A stretch of 6,070 nucleotides of DNA, taken from the NCBI GenBank assembly GCA_900548895.1, contig URLZ01000063.1, forward strand, positions 1-6,070, read 5' to 3'. Below, piece after piece: positions 4,986-6,070 of this stretch (positions are counted from its first letter, which is position 1; each line of letters opens with the position of its first letter). The stretch is from an uncultured Akkermansia sp. GTDB taxonomy: Bacteria > Verrucomicrobiota > Verrucomicrobiia > Verrucomicrobiales > Akkermansiaceae. The translations under genes were made by a program, and so were the position numbers. Under the pieces are notes generated by a model. The model was not told the origin of the DNA. It did no database searches and saw nothing but the letters and a program-made list of their open reading frames with translations.

Positions 4986-6070
4986 ATGAGCTTCACCCCC
5001 GCAGAACGCCGCAGCGCCCTCACCGACACCCTCCGCCAGCGCATCCTCATCCTCGACGGCGCCATGGGCACCATGGTGCAGAAACACCACCTGCAGGAAG
5101 ACGACTACCGCGGCGCCCGCTTCGCCGACCGCAGCCTCTACCCGCGCGACCTCAAGAACAACAACGACATCCTCACCCTCAGCCGCCCCGACCTGCTCAC
5201 CCGCATCCACGAGCAGTACCTCGACGCCGGCGCCGACATCATCACCACCTGCACCTTCTCCGCCACCGCCATCGGCCAGCACGAATTCTTCCACATCGCG
5301 CCCCCCGGGCCGCGAGGTCAGGAGTATTACGACGGCGTCCTCGCCGACGAAGCCCTCGCCTCCCTCGTGCGCGACATCAACCTCGCCGCCTGCCGCCTTT
5401 GCCGCAGCGCCGCCGACCGCGCGGAAGAGCGCGACGGCCGCCCCCGCTGGGTCGCCGGCAGCATCGGTCCCATGGCCGTCACCGCCTCCATCTCCCCCAA
5501 CGTCAGCGACCCCGGCTACCGCGCCGTCAACTTCGAACAACTGCGGCGCGCCTACCGCGAGCAAATCATCGCCCTGTGCGACGGAGGCGTCGACATCCTG
5601 CTGCTCGAAACCATCTTCGACACCCTCAACGCCAAAGCCTGCCTCTACGCCATCGCCGAACTCGCTGACGAAGGCCGAGACATCCCGCCCGTCATCATCA
5701 GCTTCACCATCACCGACAAAGCCGGCCGCACCCTCTCCGGCCAAACCGTCGAAGCCTTCTGGAACTCCGTTCGCCACGCCCGCCCCCTCGCCATCGGCAT
5801 CAACTGCGCCCTCGGCGCCGACCTCATGCTCCCCTTCGCGCGCGAGCTCGCCTCACTGGCCGACTGCGCCGTGAGCATGTACCCCAACGCCGGCCTGCCC
5901 GACCCCCTCAGCCCCAACGGCTACCAGCACACCGCCGAGCACATGGCCGGCATCCTGCGCGAATACGCCGCTGAAGGCCTCATCAACATCGTCGGCGGCT
6001 GCTGCGGCACCACCCCTGACTACATCGCCGCCATCCGCAGCGCCGTCGCCCCCTACCCCCCGCGCCCCAT
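4986..6070 (+). CDS. metH: Cobalamin-dependent methionine synthase, N-terminal part (runs off right edge)
   Basis: The enzyme transfers a methyl group from methyltetrahydrofolate through cobalamin to homocysteine, making methionine in the cytoplasm. The 361 codons present cover the homocysteine-binding domain. It opens with [11 protein letters not shown] (20-30), followed by [16 protein letters not shown] and [11 protein letters not shown]. The middle has [11 protein letters not shown] and [13 protein letters not shown]. All three zinc ligands are visible: Cys274 in GINCALG and Cys339-Cys340 in VGGCCGTT. The folate, cobalamin and activation domains would lie beyond the window, so a short two-domain form cannot be excluded. 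Compared with E. coli MetH there is an extra stretch of about 20 residues near 99-125. The ATG at 4986-4988 fits the family's start and has no Shine-Dalgarno site (TTAACACC precedes it). No promoter or cobalamin riboswitch is evident upstream, and the nuoA terminator isolates it from nuoA. Confidence 0.93.
   Translation, partial: MSFTPAERRSALTDTLRQRILILDGAMGTMVQKHHLQEDDYRGARFADRSLYPRDLKNNNDILTLSRPDLLTRIHEQYLDAGADIITTCTFSATAIGQHEFFHIAPPGPRGQEYYDGVLADEALASLVRDINLAACRLCRSAADRAEERDGRPRWVAGSIGPMAVTASISPNVSDPGYRAVNFEQLRRAYREQIIALCDGGVDILLLETIFDTLNAKACLYAIAELADEGRDIPPVIISFTITDKAGRTLSGQTVEAFWNSVRHARPLAIGINCALGADLMLPFARELASLADCAVSMYPNAGLPDPLSPNGYQHTAEHMAGILREYAAEGLINIVGGCCGTTPDYIAAIRSAVAPYPPRP

Noticed and set aside
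4869..5777. Long minus-strand open frame opposite metH
   Set aside because: It is antisense to a clear metH and consists of Gly/Val/Asp/Ala-rich sequence typical of reversed GC-rich genes.

Overview
This is a GC-rich bacterial window. Genes in the left half read on the minus strand and genes in the right half read on the plus strand; the switch lies at about 2692-2976. Recognisable genes are a C_GCAxxG_C_C-family protein, an Mrr-type restriction endonuclease, NuoA (complex I subunit A) and the N-terminal part of cobalamin-dependent methionine synthase (MetH). Codons strongly favour C in the third position. None of the five complete genes or metH has a good Shine-Dalgarno sequence. No rRNA or other taxonomic marker is present. 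A PVC-group (for example verrucomicrobial) origin is only a weak guess from the style of NuoA and MetH and the lack of Shine-Dalgarno sites.

Left part (1-1130). The first about 55 bases hold two imperfect direct repeats that look like the end of an insertion sequence lying outside the window. A small putative lipoprotein gene (255-491, minus) has a near-consensus promoter that leaves almost no leader. The stretch 528-1107 has no convincing protein gene. It does contain an apparent free-standing small RNA (914-1019, minus) with a TTGACG-N17-TAGAAT promoter, a possible pseudoknot at its 5' end and a 12-bp terminator hairpin closed by a UUCG loop. Between this RNA and the lipoprotein promoter are two G8 runs and fragments of short, possibly decayed, reading frames.

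Middle part (1133-3966). The C_GCAxxG_C_C gene (1133-1597, minus) follows a gene for a zinc-knuckle protein with a C-terminal PH/GRAM-like domain (1735-2691, minus). A homopurine tract with an 18-bp tandem repeat separates them. Divergent to this pair, across a spacer with a good minus-strand promoter and operator-like inverted repeats, is a solitary mrr-type endonuclease gene (2977-3966, plus). The pair and mrr look like accessory genes beside housekeeping genes.

Right part (4239-6070). nuoA has its own strong promoter and a strong intrinsic terminator, so it appears monocistronic and detached from the usual nuo operon. A 312-bp gap with a degenerate 14-bp tandem repeat leads to metH, which runs off the right edge after the homocysteine-binding domain.

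The item most deserving a second look is the structured RNA at 914-1019. After it come the orphan nuoA unit with its very short leader, and the divergent mrr / zinc-knuckle locus.
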